A DNA stretch of 64,000 bases from Vibrio pectenicida (lineage in GTDB: Bacteria > Pseudomonadota > Gammaproteobacteria > Enterobacterales > Vibrionaceae): assembly GCA_024347015.1 (NCBI GenBank), contig AP024889.1, forward strand, positions 2,666,001 to 2,730,000, read 5' to 3'. Of this stretch, positions 39,274 to 49,470 are shown in pieces. The notes under the pieces were generated by a model. The model saw only the letters and a program-made list of their open reading frames with translations, had not been told where the DNA came from and searched no databases. A program made the position numbers and the translations under genes. Numbering within the stretch: the first letter of the stretch is position 1; every line of letters begins with the position of its first letter.

Positions 39274-40560
39274 ATGCTGTCTATTTTCAATCAGATCCCA
39301 TCAATACACAGAGCTTTTATTACTTTATTTAGTGCATTAATCATTATTGTACTGCTGCTCCCTTCACCTCGAGATCTGAGCTCGGAGAAAAAACTCTATC
39401 AGCTCGGTGAATACTACCCAGTTGATATAGATATCAGCTCATTAATAGCATCAAGCTCAGCCAACACAAGGGCTGGGTTACGCTGGGAAAAACATACCAT
39501 TGGTTCTGGCGACACTATGGCTTTACTCTTTCAAAGAGCTGGCCTTTCGCCTCGACTTTTATATCAGCTTACAACATCAAATAAAGACATAAAAAAACAA
39601 CTAACCCGTATTCGCCCAGGTGATACGTTTTTATTTGGTTTTGACATTAATAACCAATTAGTACAAATCTCCCATAAAATCAGTGCCTACGAAACTTTTT
39701 TGATCACTCGGACTGAAACAGGGTTTAACTCTAAACTAGAGAAAAAGGAAGTACACTATCAATACAACTATGCTGAAGCCGATATTACTTCAAATTTTTG
39801 GAATGCTGCGGTCAGTGCAGGTTTAACGGCCAATCAAATTATGGAGCTAGCTGGTATTTTTGGCTGGGATATTGACTTTGCCCTCGATATCCGAAAAGGG
39901 GATCATTTTGAGATTCTCTATCAAGACCGTATAGTTGAAGGCGAAGTAGTAGGTCAAGGAAAAATCATTGCGGCAATTTTCACCAATCAAGGTGATACAT
40001 TTAAAGCCATCTTGAATGACAAAGATAACAATTACTATGATGAAAGTGGTAGGGCGATGCGAAAAGCCTTCCTCCGTTCACCTGTAGATTTTCGTCGTGT
40101 TTCATCGAACTTTAACCCTCGTCGTCGTCACCCCGTGACTGGCAAGGTTCGTGCACACCGTGGAACCGATTATGCAGCTCCTGTAGGTACCCCCATCTGG
40201 GCGGCTGGTGATGGCATCGTCCAAAAATCCAGTTATAACCAGTTCAACGGTAATTACGTATTCATTAGGCACAGTAATACTTACATTACTAAATACCTAC
40301 ACTTAACAAAACGCAAGGTAAAAACAGGCCAACGTGTAAAACAAGGTCAAACAATAGGTACTCTTGGAGGAACTGGAAGAGTAACGGGGCCACATCTTCA
40401 TTACGAGTTTTTAGTCAATGGCGTCCACAAAAACCCGAGAACTGTGAAACTGCCTCAAGCGAAATCATTGAGAGGAAAAGATAAGCTAACCTTTATTGCC
40501 AATGCGAAACTTAGATTAGATAAGCTAGACCGTTACGGTAAGTTACTCGCCACCCGATAA
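39274..40560 (+). CDS. M23 family peptidoglycan DD-endopeptidase, MepM/Shy-like
   Basis: This 428-aa protein has an N-terminal hydrophobic segment (about 12-31) that anchors or exports it to the periplasm. An OapA/LysM-like region (GSGDTMALLFQRAGLSPRLLYQL) and a middle domain precede the M23 metallopeptidase domain. Zinc and catalytic residues are in RAHRGTDYAAPVGTPIWAAGDG (HxxxD) and GPHLHYEFLVNG (HxH). The family cleaves D-Ala-mDAP cross-links to allow wall growth; vibrio homologues are called Shy. It stands divergent from tyrS and convergent with the RND pump gene. Confidence 0.9.
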   Translation: MLSIFNQIPSIHRAFITLFSALIIIVLLLPSPRDLSSEKKLYQLGEYYPVDIDISSLIASSSANTRAGLRWEKHTIGSGDTMALLFQRAGLSPRLLYQLTTSNKDIKKQLTRIRPGDTFLFGFDINNQLVQISHKISAYETFLITRTETGFNSKLEKKEVHYQYNYAEADITSNFWNAAVSAGLTANQIMELAGIFGWDIDFALDIRKGDHFEILYQDRIVEGEVVGQGKIIAAIFTNQGDTFKAILNDKDNNYYDESGRAMRKAFLRSPVDFRRVSSNFNPRRRHPVTGKVRAHRGTDYAAPVGTPIWAAGDGIVQKSSYNQFNGNYVFIRHSNTYITKYLHLTKRKVKTGQRVKQGQTIGTLGGTGRVTGPHLHYEFLVNGVHKNPRTVKLPQAKSLRGKDKLTFIANAKLRLDKLDRYGKLLATR

Positions 40561-40573
40561 ACTCATTGTATCT

Positions 40574-40599
40574 CCCGAACTTAATCGTTTAAGTTCGGG
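40574..40599. terminator. Bidirectional hairpin overlapping the RND gene end
   Basis: CCCGAACTTAA and TTAAGTTCGGG form an 11-bp perfect stem. The right arm contains the last three codons and stop of the RND pump gene. T-rich tracts are short, so strength is uncertain, but it separates the two convergent genes. Confidence 0.6.
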
Positions 40600-43500
40600 C
40601 ACTCTTAACCTTCGTATCGACTTCAATGGCATGCTCACGGCCGAGCATCAAAAGACAAGGTGTTAGAATTAGCGTCAGTAATGTTGCGAACGCTAAACCG
40701 CCAGCTACAGCAGTCGCAAGCTGTGACCACCATTGTGTACTGGGTGCACCAAATTCAACTTTTTGATTAATCAAGTCAATATTCATCTCTAAAACCATAG
40801 GCAATAAACCTAAAATTGTAGTTACCGTTGTCAGTAAAACAGGTCTCAAGCGCTGAACACCAGTACGCAAAATCGCATCACGCTTTTCCACACCACGCTT
40901 CACTAACTGGTTGTAAGTATCAATTAATACAATGTTGTTATTAACCACTATACCAGCTAACGCAATCACACCAATCCCAGACATAATCACACCAAAAGGT
41001 TTCTGGAAAATAATTAGGCCAATAAGAACACCAACAGTAGAAAATAGCACTGCGCTAAGAATTAAAAATGCCTGATAAAAGCTATTGAACTGAGTCAGTA
41101 AAATTAGCGCCATTGCAACTAATGCAATCAAAAATGCTTTCTGTAAAAAAGCCGACGAATTTTCCTGCTCTTCATTCTGGCCACGTATTTTGAATTCAAC
41201 TCCACTGGGTAATTCTAACTCTTTCAACGCTAAGCCTATCTTAGGTAGCTCTAGTGTTAAATTATAACCTTCTTTAATATCAGCAAAGATATTAATCACT
41301 CTATTACCATCCACCCGTCGAATTGTATCTTGTTTGGTGCTAGGGATAATGCTAGCAAAATTAGTAATTGGTACCATGCCAGCAGCCGTCTTCACTCTCA
41401 ACTGATCAAAACGGCCTATATCTCTTTTCTCTTCAGGATACCGCACTAAGATATCCACCTCTTCTGTAGCATCATCTGGCAGATAATCGCCAAGCTTAAG
41501 GCCATTGGTTACAAACTGAACAGTATTGCCTACCAAGGTTGCATCAGCAAGAAACCGGGAAGCATCATCACGACGGATATCTATCTGCCAATCTATACCA
41601 CCTTTACTAGAAGTATCACTAATATTGGTAAAAGCTGGGTAGGTACCCACCCACTGGCGAACGGTTTTAGCCCCAATATCAAGTTCATCATGGACCTGAG
41701 AGGAAAGTTCTATAACTAAATCATGCTCGACAGGAGGACCTGCATCTGGGAATTTATATTCAATCTCAATCCCTGCATACTGGTCCGTTGATTGTTTTAA
41801 TTGCTCAATAATTGTTTTAATCTTACGGCGATATTGCCACTCAACAGGAGTAATTTGAATTTGACCTATCTCATCATCACCTCCTGTCTTGGTATAAACA
41901 CTTTCAAACTCATCATGTTCAAGCATTACAGACTCTATATCACGCATGATAAAATCTTTTTCATTAAGCGACAGATCACCATGTGAACGAACTTTAACAG
42001 TAAAAAATGGAGGGTCCACTTCGGGAAAGAACTCTGCACCCAAACCCGATTTTGCATAAACCCAACCAACAAGAATTGCTAGTACAATTGCACTGAAAAA
42101 AATTTTAAGTGGGTGATGAAGTGTTCTATCCAAAATCTGATAATATCGCTTGGTTAAGCCTGTTGCTTTAGAAAAGTCACCATGATCAAGAGCAAGCATT
42201 ATCTCACCTTGCTTTTTTGTCACCTGTTGTGGCTTTCCAAATAAACTGCCCATTACAGGTACAAACAATAGTGCCATGGCTAATGATGCGGACAAAGTAG
42301 CAATTAATGTCAGCGGCAGATATTGCATAAACTCCCCAGTGATATTAGGCCAAAAAAGTAATGGTGCAAAAGCGGCCAATGTAGTGGCAGTTGACGCCGT
42401 AATAGGCCAAGCCATGCGTTTGGCAGCCTCTCTATAAGCATCTCTACGCATCATTCCTTCTTGCATGCGTCTATCCGCAAATTCGGTAACAACGATTGCA
42501 CCATCTACCAACATACCAACAGCCATGATTAATGAAAACAACACAACAATATTGATTGTTAGACCAAATACAGCAAGAACCAATAGACCAGTAAGGAAAG
42601 AGCCAGGAATAGAAATCCCAACTAAAAGTGCGGTACGCACGCCAAGAATAGCAATAATAACGACTACAACGAGAATGATCGCTGATAAGATGTTGTTCTG
42701 TAAGTCGTTAAGCATCATTTTGACATCTTTAGATTGATCCCAAGTGTATTTAACTTGCAGATTATTAGGCCAAGCTTGTAGTTTTTGTGCCTCAATCAAT
42801 ATTTGCTTGATCAAAGCCACTGTTTCAATAATATTTTCACCTGCTCGCTTCTTTACATCCAAAACAACAGCAGATTGGCCATCTAAACGAGCGTAACTTT
42901 CTGGGTCTCTAAATGCTCGCCGAACTGTCGCTACATCCCCAAAAGTAACTACTTGTTTACCGTCTACTTTTACTGGCAATTCAAGCACATCTTTAATCGA
43001 ATCAAAAACTGAAGGTACCTTGACTGCAAATCGTCCATATCCTGTATCAACAAAGCCAGCCGCAACCACTCGATTGTTCAAAGTAATTAGATTGTAAATA
43101 TCAGACTGATCAAGGCCATAACTTTCCATAAGCAAGGGATCAACTATTATCTCAACGATATCTTCCCTATCTCCCGCAATATCAACTTCAAGAATTTGGC
43201 GAAAACTTTCAAGTTTATCTCTCAACTGACGAGCAACCTTCACAGTGGTTCTCTCTGGTACCGCTCCATATAGAACCACTGTTAGTGCTGGTTCTTGTGA
43301 TGCAAAAGTGACTTCATTTACTATAGGCTCATCACTATCTTCAGGAAGTTTAGGCTTAGCCAAATCGACGGCTTCACGTACATCTGCCATCGCTTTATTC
43401 AGGTCTACCCCTACACTAAACTCAAGCATCACTGAGGCGTGTCCCTCTGATGCGGTAGAAGTCATCTCTTTTACTCCCTCAATCGAACGAAGCTTTTGCT

Positions 43501-43705
43501 CAATAGGGCGAGCTAGTAAGCGTTCTGCATCATCGGGGGAAATACCTTGGTGCCCAACGGAGACATAGATAATAGGGATAGTAATATCTGGGCTAGATTC
43601 TTTGGGTACAGTGAAATAAGTCGAAACGCCAGCAATTAAAACAAAGACTAACAGAACCAGCATGGTTCTTACTCTAGATAACGCTGCATCAATTAAGGTA
43701 TACAT
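40589..43705 (-). CDS. RND family efflux pump, AcrB-like inner-membrane transporter
   Basis: This 1038-aa inner-membrane proton-driven exporter has the RND plan: helix 1 at the N-terminus (VRTMLVLLVFVLIAGVSTYF), two large periplasmic loops, and helices 2-6 and 8-12. Helix 4 carries MAVGMLVDGAIVVTEFADRRM near residue 400; AcrB has two adjacent aspartates here, whereas this protein has one followed by glycine. It is 9 bp downstream of its periplasmic adaptor gene. No outer-membrane partner is encoded nearby, so TolC is the likely exit duct. V. cholerae has a pump pair in the same position. Substrate is unknown. Confidence 0.9.
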   Translation of the reverse strand: MYTLIDAALSRVRTMLVLLVFVLIAGVSTYFTVPKESSPDITIPIIYVSVGHQGISPDDAERLLARPIEQKLRSIEGVKEMTSTASEGHASVMLEFSVGVDLNKAMADVREAVDLAKPKLPEDSDEPIVNEVTFASQEPALTVVLYGAVPERTTVKVARQLRDKLESFRQILEVDIAGDREDIVEIIVDPLLMESYGLDQSDIYNLITLNNRVVAAGFVDTGYGRFAVKVPSVFDSIKDVLELPVKVDGKQVVTFGDVATVRRAFRDPESYARLDGQSAVVLDVKKRAGENIIETVALIKQILIEAQKLQAWPNNLQVKYTWDQSKDVKMMLNDLQNNILSAIILVVVVIIAILGVRTALLVGISIPGSFLTGLLVLAVFGLTINIVVLFSLIMAVGMLVDGAIVVTEFADRRMQEGMMRRDAYREAAKRMAWPITASTATTLAAFAPLLFWPNITGEFMQYLPLTLIATLSASLAMALLFVPVMGSLFGKPQQVTKKQGEIMLALDHGDFSKATGLTKRYYQILDRTLHHPLKIFFSAIVLAILVGWVYAKSGLGAEFFPEVDPPFFTVKVRSHGDLSLNEKDFIMRDIESVMLEHDEFESVYTKTGGDDEIGQIQITPVEWQYRRKIKTIIEQLKQSTDQYAGIEIEYKFPDAGPPVEHDLVIELSSQVHDELDIGAKTVRQWVGTYPAFTNISDTSSKGGIDWQIDIRRDDASRFLADATLVGNTVQFVTNGLKLGDYLPDDATEEVDILVRYPEEKRDIGRFDQLRVKTAAGMVPITNFASIIPSTKQDTIRRVDGNRVINIFADIKEGYNLTLELPKIGLALKELELPSGVEFKIRGQNEEQENSSAFLQKAFLIALVAMALILLTQFNSFYQAFLILSAVLFSTVGVLIGLIIFQKPFGVIMSGIGVIALAGIVVNNNIVLIDTYNQLVKRGVEKRDAILRTGVQRLRPVLLTTVTTILGLLPMVLEMNIDLINQKVEFGAPSTQWWSQLATAVAGGLAFATLLTLILTPCLLMLGREHAIEVDTKVKSART

Positions 43706-43714
43706 AGAGTCCCT

Positions 43715-44797
43715 CTATTTTTTAGCCTCGATAGCAATTACTTTATCGCCATTACGCACAAATCCTTGTCCTATGGTGATGATGCGCACTTTTTCACCCA
43801 ACCCTGTTAGCCAAACACCGTCTTGCTCTGCTTTTACTAGCTGAACCGGAATAAACTCAACTAAGTCTTCATCCAGAGTTTTTACACCTAGATTGCCAGA
43901 TTCATCTAAAGCCAGCATTGCCGGCGTCACTTTCACTGCCAACTGTTGCTTTAAATTCAGTTCAACTTGTGCACTAACACCCGCTGGAATTCTTTGCTGC
44001 GGGTTTGGTAGGAGGATCTCTATCGGAAAAGTGTTGGTCGTAGCGGAGGAAAATCGCGAAATATAGCGTATTTTCCCTTCAGTTCTCTGGCCATCAATAA
44101 AGGTGACCGATGCAGTTTGTTGGATAACCAAATCTTGAATATGCCGCTCACTAACGTCAGCTTCAATCACAATTTGGCTGAGATCAATTAAGGTGGCAAC
44201 CGGATCACCAACGCCAACAAAATCACCCAGCTCTATATACAAGCGCTCAACCACACCATTAAAAGGAGCTATTACTGCTGTATTTCTAAGAGCAATTTTT
44301 GCATTCCTTAAACCAGCTCTAGCTTCTATTAAATCTGCCTGTGCTTTACTGAAAGCAACTTCCCCTTGCAATCCTTTGTTTTTCAGTGACTGTACTGCCT
44401 TGTGTTCTTTTTCCCTTACTTTAAGCAAGGCTTCAGCCCGTTCTACCTGAATGTCCAGATCCCGTTTATCAATTCGTGCAATTGCTTGTCCTTTGGTCAC
44501 TGTCTCGCCTTTTCTTACAGCGAGCGCAACTATTTTCCCGGCAATTTCTGCACCAAGCTTGGCTTGCTTATCAGGCGCAGTTCTCCCATATAAATCAATC
44601 GACTTTTGAGTTGGATGAGCTGTAAATGTTTGGAATACTACCTTTGCCTTCGGATTTTCATCTTGATTCGTAGATATCAAATCTTCTTTAGCTTTAAGAC
44701 TACCGAGCCCCAACCAAACAGATAGAACAAAAATAATAGTTAATGAGATAATGTAGGGTCTTGCTGAAAGAAAGTGGAAAAGTGACAATCCGCTCAT
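43715..44797 (-). CDS. RND efflux periplasmic adaptor (membrane fusion protein)
   Basis: This 360-aa protein starts at the ATG at 44797 (MSGLSLFHFLSARPYIISL) with AAGGA six bases upstream; the frame is open to 44857, without a ribosome-binding site. A single N-terminal membrane helix anchors it. The barrel-sandwich half AEIAGKIVALAVRKGETVTKGQAIARID, a helical hairpin (about 110-170) and the return half FNGVVERLYIELGDFVGVGDPVATL are typical. It links the downstream RND pump to an outer-membrane channel. The two genes form an operon with a 9-bp gap. Confidence 0.92.
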   Translation of the reverse strand: MSGLSLFHFLSARPYIISLTIIFVLSVWLGLGSLKAKEDLISTNQDENPKAKVVFQTFTAHPTQKSIDLYGRTAPDKQAKLGAEIAGKIVALAVRKGETVTKGQAIARIDKRDLDIQVERAEALLKVREKEHKAVQSLKNKGLQGEVAFSKAQADLIEARAGLRNAKIALRNTAVIAPFNGVVERLYIELGDFVGVGDPVATLIDLSQIVIEADVSERHIQDLVIQQTASVTFIDGQRTEGKIRYISRFSSATTNTFPIEILLPNPQQRIPAGVSAQVELNLKQQLAVKVTPAMLALDESGNLGVKTLDEDLVEFIPVQLVKAEQDGVWLTGLGEKVRIITIGQGFVRNGDKVIAIEAKK

Positions 44798-45027
44798 AAC
44801 AATCCTTTGCTGATAATATGCAACAGATACAATTAGCTCAGGATATAAATGAACCACTAAAAAATAAAATAACCTTAGTCAGTAATTTAGCCAAGGTCTC
44901 AGTTATTAGCTATCAGAAACGATTTGCCTTTGAATTTTTGCATTGTATAGAAAGCTAAAAATAGAAAGCTTTTTACTCTTAGTTTTCTGGCTCACAGCCA
45001 AGAAGAAAATTAGATCGTTAGAAACTA
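44798..45027. other. Gap between erpA and the efflux operon
   Basis: This region is AT-rich and lies upstream of the efflux operon on the minus strand. I see no ORF with a ribosome-binding site and no clear operator. Confidence 0.3.
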
Positions 45028-45050
45028 AAAAGCCGCGGCTGAGCGCGGCG
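45028..45050 (-). terminator. Terminator after erpA
   Basis: On the minus strand GCCGCG-CTCAGC-CGCGGC is followed by five T residues, 17 bp after the erpA stop. Confidence 0.88.
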
Positions 45051-45067
45051 TATATAAAAATAAGGCT

Positions 45068-45409
45068 TCACACGCTAAATGAAGCACCACAACCACAGGT
45101 CGTCGTCGCATTTGGGTTGCTAACGAAGAAACGTGAGCCTTCTAGCCCCTCAGTATAATCCACCTCTCCCCCGACTAGATACTGTAAACTCATAGGGTCA
45201 ACGACTAAAGTAACGCCGGTATTGACGATTGTCGTATCGCCCTCATTCACATTCTCATCGAATGTGAAACCATATTGAAAACCGCTGCAACCTCCGCCTG
45301 TAATATACACTCGCAACTTGAGGTTAGGATTTTCTTCTTCAGCAATTAATACTCCGACACGTTTGGCGGCAGCATCTGAAAAAGTTAGTGGAATATTGAC
45401 TTCACTCAC
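45068..45409 (-). CDS. erpA: Iron-sulfur cluster insertion protein ErpA
   Basis: ErpA is a 113-aa A-type carrier that delivers Fe-S clusters to enzymes such as IspG/IspH. I choose the GTG at 45409 (product [14 protein letters not shown]) because GAGG lies six bases upstream; an upstream GTG at 45424 is also in frame. The three cluster-ligand cysteines are in [11 protein letters not shown] and in TTCGCGASF at the end. The protein is close to E. coli ErpA over its full length. It is divergent from hemL, and a terminator follows. Confidence 0.96.
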   Translation of the reverse strand: MSEVNIPLTFSDAAAKRVGVLIAEEENPNLKLRVYITGGGCSGFQYGFTFDENVNEGDTTIVNTGVTLVVDPMSLQYLVGGEVDYTEGLEGSRFFVSNPNATTTCGCGASFSV

Positions 45410-45664
45410 GACGACCTCTCTCACATTTCAATCCAATAACCATTGGTAGTATCGGATAGATTATTATTTTTTAATCCTCTTATTATCTAATACCTGAGTT
45501 ATCCGTTCAAGTATTCACCACCTAAGTCGATTTATTTTCGTCAAATCACGGCCTTAGTGCTGAAAAAACACCCATACCATAGTGCAAAATGTTTCATGAA
45601 GTGCAATGGACAGGTACAATACACACCAAAATTGGTCCAAAGTAATCAACATGAGGATGTATCC

Positions 45665-46960
45665 ATGACCAAATCAGCGGAGCTTTACGAAAAAGCACAG
45701 AAAATCATTCCTGGTGGTGTCAATTCCCCTGTACGTGCTTTTAACGGTGTTGGCGGAGCACCCATTTTTATAGAGCGTGCTGACGGCTCGTTAATTTTCG
45801 ATGCTGATGGCAAAGCCTATATCGATTATGTAGGCTCTTGGGGCCCAATGATCCTTGGCCACAACCATGCAGTAATACGTGAGGCGGTGATTGAGGCCGC
45901 TCAAAAAGGCCTAAGTTTTGGAGCTCCAACAGAAATGGAAATCCAAATGGCCGAATTAGTCTCTAAATTAGTTCCATCAATGGAACAAGTACGTATGGTA
46001 AGCTCAGGTACGGAAGCAACAATGAGTGCGATTCGCCTAGCTCGTGGCTATACAGGCCGAGATAAAATTATCAAGTTTGAAGGTTGTTATCACGGCCATG
46101 CTGACAGCCTACTCGTCAAAGCAGGTTCAGGCGCTTTAACTCTCGGACAGCCAAGCTCACCAGGCGTCCCCGCAGACTTTGCAAAACATACTTTAACTGC
46201 TAGCTTCAATGATTTAAATTCAGTGAGTGAACTCTTTGCAGCCAACAAAGGGGAAATAGCCTGCATTATTGTTGAACCTGTGGCTGGTAACATGAACTGT
46301 ATTCCTCCAGTTGAAGGATTCCATCAAGGACTGCGTGAGTTATGTGACCAAGAAGGTGCTCTATTGATATTTGATGAAGTAATGACTGGATTTAGAGTGG
46401 CTTTAGGCGGAGCTCAAGGTTACTACAAAATCACTCCTGACATTACAACACTTGGTAAAGTTATCGGTGGGGGAATGCCAGTTGGAGCATTTGGTGGGAA
46501 AAAAGAGGTTATGCAACACATAGCACCAACTGGTCCTGTCTATCAAGCAGGCACTCTATCTGGTAACCCGATTGCAATGGCAGCTGGTTATGCATGCCTA
46601 AACTTACTAAAAGAAGAAGGCAACGAAAAAGCCCTTGAAACCAAAACCCGCCAACTAGCTATAGGTTTCAAAGCTCTGGCTGAGCAGCATGGCATTCCAC
46701 TTGTGGTCAATCAAGTTGGAGGTATGTTTGGTTTTTTCTTCACAGAACAAAATCAGATTACTAGCTATCAAGATGTAGCTAAATGTGATGTTGAGCAATT
46801 TAAGCGCTTCTTCCATCTCATGCTTGAGCACGGTATTTATCTTGCTCCTTCAGCATTCGAAGCAAGCTTTACGTCTTTAGCTCATGGAAGTAAAGAAATT
46901 GAAGCAACACTAGAAGCTGCGGATCGATGCTTTGCTATTTTAGCCAAAGAAGCCAGATAG
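45665..46960 (+). CDS. hemL: Glutamate-1-semialdehyde 2,1-aminomutase
   Basis: HemL makes 5-aminolevulinate in the C5 haem pathway. The ATG at 45665, with GAGG upstream, gives 431 aa ([19 protein letters not shown]); the frame is open further upstream but without a family match. PLP-enzyme features are [16 protein letters not shown] (phosphate site), [10 protein letters not shown] (the aspartate contacting the ring) and [18 protein letters not shown] (PLP lysine). It is divergent from erpA. Haem and Fe-S functions adjoin here as in other vibrios. Confidence 0.97.
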   Translation: MTKSAELYEKAQKIIPGGVNSPVRAFNGVGGAPIFIERADGSLIFDADGKAYIDYVGSWGPMILGHNHAVIREAVIEAAQKGLSFGAPTEMEIQMAELVSKLVPSMEQVRMVSSGTEATMSAIRLARGYTGRDKIIKFEGCYHGHADSLLVKAGSGALTLGQPSSPGVPADFAKHTLTASFNDLNSVSELFAANKGEIACIIVEPVAGNMNCIPPVEGFHQGLRELCDQEGALLIFDEVMTGFRVALGGAQGYYKITPDITTLGKVIGGGMPVGAFGGKKEVMQHIAPTGPVYQAGTLSGNPIAMAAGYACLNLLKEEGNEKALETKTRQLAIGFKALAEQHGIPLVVNQVGGMFGFFFTEQNQITSYQDVAKCDVEQFKRFFHLMLEHGIYLAPSAFEASFTSLAHGSKEIEATLEAADRCFAILAKEAR

Positions 46961-47032
46961 TTTTCTATTCAATTAGGATCTGCCAACCTTTTATGATTTT
47001 TGAAATAAAAGGCTGGTAGTTCCTAACAAATG

Positions 47033-47149
47033 CTAGTTCCAATAAACCGCAGCCAACATGCTCAGTAAAGCGACTATTAACCAAAACCAGGGGACGTTTC
47101 GCTTGGCTCTGCTGTCATCACAAGGCTTTTCTTCATTACAACATCCCAT
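47033..47149 (-). CDS. Small Cys-rich single-span membrane protein (38 aa)
   Basis: An ATG at 47149 with AGAGG about seven bases upstream opens a 38-codon frame starting MGCCNEEKPCDDSRAKR. It ends in a strongly hydrophobic helix, VPWFWLIVALLSMLAAVYW. Three cysteines and several charged residues form the short N-terminal part, which probably stays cytoplasmic given the basic residues just before the helix. It lies between hemL and the PerM-like gene on the opposite strand. I recognise no named family. The good ribosome-binding site and the clean membrane helix argue that it is real. Confidence 0.65.
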   Translation of the reverse strand: MGCCNEEKPCDDSRAKRNVPWFWLIVALLSMLAAVYWN

Positions 47150-47226
47150 AAACAACGCCTCTACAGATAACATTTTGATTTTACGTTGAAGACTCAGCTT
47201 TTTATAGCCATTATACCTACATCATA

Positions 47227-48333
47227 GTGAATATTTGGATAGCAAACGTGTCAGGAAAACTTAAAATCACATCGAGTCAATGGGTAATCATTATTGCTCT
47301 GCTAGCCGCTAGCTTCGCCTGTTTCTTGCTAGTTGAACCCTATATAAACTCTATTGTAATGGCTTTCATCATATCACTTCTGATGTTTCCCGTTCATGAC
47401 AGGATTGAAAAGCGCTTAACAAATCATAGAAATCTAGCTTCGCTGCTCTCTTGCACATTACTTACTGTCATCATAGTACTACCTCTATTATTCGTTTTTG
47501 CTGCAATAGTACAACAAGGATCAACATTTTCACAAAATGTATACCAATGGGTGACACAAGGAGGCATACAAACCTTGTTTGATCATCCTTCCGTGGTAAA
47601 AGTACTCTCTATTATCAATACATATCTTCCTTTTGATGAGATTAAACCACAAGAAATCGGCCAGAAAGTTGCACAATTTGCAACATCATTTGGTTCCAAC
47701 TTAGTTGGTTTTAGTGCCAAAATCCTCGGTGATGCCACCAGTTTTCTGCTCAACTTCTTTTTAATGTTGTTTGTATTATTCTTTTTGCTTCGCGACCACG
47801 ACATAATTATTTCGGCACTTCGTCATATCCTCCCTCTATCTAGAAGCCAAGAAGATAAACTGCTTGATGAAGTAGAGAAAGTATCTAAATCTGCCGTTAT
47901 GGGCTCTTTTATGACAGCTATTGCCCAAGGTTTTGCTGGTGGGCTCGGGATGTGGTTGGCGGGCTTTCAAGGACTTTTTTGGGGAACGATGATGGGATTT
48001 GCTTCTTTTATTCCCGTAGTCGGTACCGCTCTTATTTGGATACCCGCAGCTATCTACCTATTTTTAACTGGTGATACAACCTGGGGCATTTTTCTGACAA
48101 TTTGGAGCATTGCCGTTGTAGGCTCAATCGATAACATACTAAGGCCACTTTTAATGCAAGGCAGTGCAGGTATGAATACCCTAATGATTTTTTTCTCCTT
48201 ACTTGGGGGGTTACATCTATTTGGCCTAATTGGACTCATCTATGGCCCTCTAATTTTTGCTATCACCATGGTGCTGTTTAATATATATGAAGAAGAGTTC
48301 CAAGTTTTTCTCGACGAGCAAGATCAAAACTAA
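47227..48333 (+). CDS. AI-2E/PerM family permease
   Basis: This 368-aa inner-membrane protein has about seven to eight hydrophobic helices, among them WVIIIALLAASFACFLLVEP, LLSCTLLTVIIVLPLLFVFAAIV and LMIFFSLLGGLHLFGLIGLIYGPLIF, the last being the family signature. The family includes exporters of the AI-2E type and Na+/H+ antiporters; the substrate cannot be told. The start is a GTG at 47227, or one at 47248; neither has a strong ribosome-binding site. A terminator follows at 48361. Confidence 0.85.
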   Translation: MNIWIANVSGKLKITSSQWVIIIALLAASFACFLLVEPYINSIVMAFIISLLMFPVHDRIEKRLTNHRNLASLLSCTLLTVIIVLPLLFVFAAIVQQGSTFSQNVYQWVTQGGIQTLFDHPSVVKVLSIINTYLPFDEIKPQEIGQKVAQFATSFGSNLVGFSAKILGDATSFLLNFFLMLFVLFFLLRDHDIIISALRHILPLSRSQEDKLLDEVEKVSKSAVMGSFMTAIAQGFAGGLGMWLAGFQGLFWGTMMGFASFIPVVGTALIWIPAAIYLFLTGDTTWGIFLTIWSIAVVGSIDNILRPLLMQGSAGMNTLMIFFSLLGGLHLFGLIGLIYGPLIFAITMVLFNIYEEEFQVFLDEQDQN

Positions 48334-48360
48334 AAACACTTAACAGCAAACTTCAAGATT

Positions 48361-48396
48361 ATGGGAGATTATGCGAAAATCTCCCATCTTTTTTTT
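48361..48396 (+). terminator. Terminator after the PerM-like gene
   Basis: ATGGGAGATT pairs with AATCTCCCAT around seven bases, followed by a C and eight T residues. It lies 12 bp before the rsmC start. Confidence 0.9.
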
Positions 48397-48408
48397 CTAG
48401 AGCCCATT

Positions 48409-49431
48409 ATGTCTGTCTATATTGCACCAAGCCAAATTGCTCAGCGACAACTTACCTATTTCTCAGGCAAGCATGTTCTCGTTGCTGGAGAATTAGAAGA
48501 TCAATTCCCAATTGAATTAACCAACCACTGCCAATCCGTCACTGTTTTTACCACTAACTACAGCTATTATCGTCAGCTTAAATCTTGCGAAAAAATCTCC
48601 ACAATGTTTGGTGCTGAGTTCGATAAGCCAACTCAAGCCGATATGATCTTGCTCTACTGGCCGAAAGCCAAAGCCGAAGCTGAATTTTTGCTTACTATGC
48701 TGCTAAGTAAGTTAGGAGCGCACACTGAAGTCGTCGTCGTTGGAGAAAATCGCTCAGGCATAAAAAGCGTTGAGAAGATATTTAAGCCTTTTGGCCCAAT
48801 CAAAAAAGTCGACTCTGCCAGACGTTGCTCCTTCTATTTGGGAAAATGTATTGAGCCACTAGCAAGCTTTTGCATACAAGAATGGTTCAAGGAATATACC
48901 GTTGAATATAGAGAGCAGAAGCTTGTAGTAAGAAGTTTGCCGGGTGTTTTTAGTCACGGACAATTTGATATGGGTAGTCAACTATTACTCGATACTCTAC
49001 CTACGCTTAGTGGAAAAGTACTCGACTTTGGCTGTGGTGCAGGTGTAATAGGCAGTGTACTAGCAACCTTGAACCCTACTATCGAGTTAGAAATGTGTGA
49101 TATTAATGCATTAGCGGTTGAGTCAAGTATCTCAACGTTGGCAGCAAATGGTCTCAAAGGAAAAGTGTTTGCTTCAGATATCTACTCTGACACCAGCAAT
49201 GATTATCAATTTGTTATCAGTAATCCTCCTTTTCATTCTGGCTTAGAGACCGATTACAATGCGACTGAAGCTTTATTAGCTAAAGCTCCTGAATATCAGA
49301 AAACCAATGGTCAATTATTCATTGTGGCAAACAGTTTTCTTAAATACCCACCAATTATCCAGCAAGCTTTTGGTAATTGTGAGACGATAAATAAGACCAA
49401 TAAGTTTGCTATTTACCACGCTAAGAAGTAA
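48409..49431 (+). CDS. rsmC: 16S rRNA (guanine(1207)-N2)-methyltransferase RsmC
   Basis: RsmC methylates G1207 of 16S rRNA in the 30S subunit. The ATG at 48409 gives 340 aa starting [20 protein letters not shown]; an upstream in-frame ATG at 48361 lies in the terminator hairpin. The protein is a tandem duplication of methyltransferase-like domains. The active C-terminal one carries the SAM motif [16 protein letters not shown] (about 203-218) and the catalytic NPPFHSG. In E. coli it is divergent from holD-rimI; here that pair is 21 kb away. Confidence 0.95.
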   Translation: MSVYIAPSQIAQRQLTYFSGKHVLVAGELEDQFPIELTNHCQSVTVFTTNYSYYRQLKSCEKISTMFGAEFDKPTQADMILLYWPKAKAEAEFLLTMLLSKLGAHTEVVVVGENRSGIKSVEKIFKPFGPIKKVDSARRCSFYLGKCIEPLASFCIQEWFKEYTVEYREQKLVVRSLPGVFSHGQFDMGSQLLLDTLPTLSGKVLDFGCGAGVIGSVLATLNPTIELEMCDINALAVESSISTLAANGLKGKVFASDIYSDTSNDYQFVISNPPFHSGLETDYNATEALLAKAPEYQKTNGQLFIVANSFLKYPPIIQQAFGNCETINKTNKFAIYHAKK

Positions 49432-49437
49432 CTTTTG

Positions 49438-49470
49438 AGCTCAATACTAGTCAAATATTGAGCTTAATTT
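49438..49470 (+). terminator. Terminator after rsmC
   Basis: AGCTCAATA pairs with TATTGAGCT around nine bases, followed by TAATTTCATTT, 6 bp after the rsmC stop. Confidence 0.7.

Noticed and set aside
46985..47020. Hairpin after hemL (CCTTTTAT with ATAAAAGG) as a terminator
   Set aside because: The stem is AT-rich and no T-run follows, so support is too weak to list.
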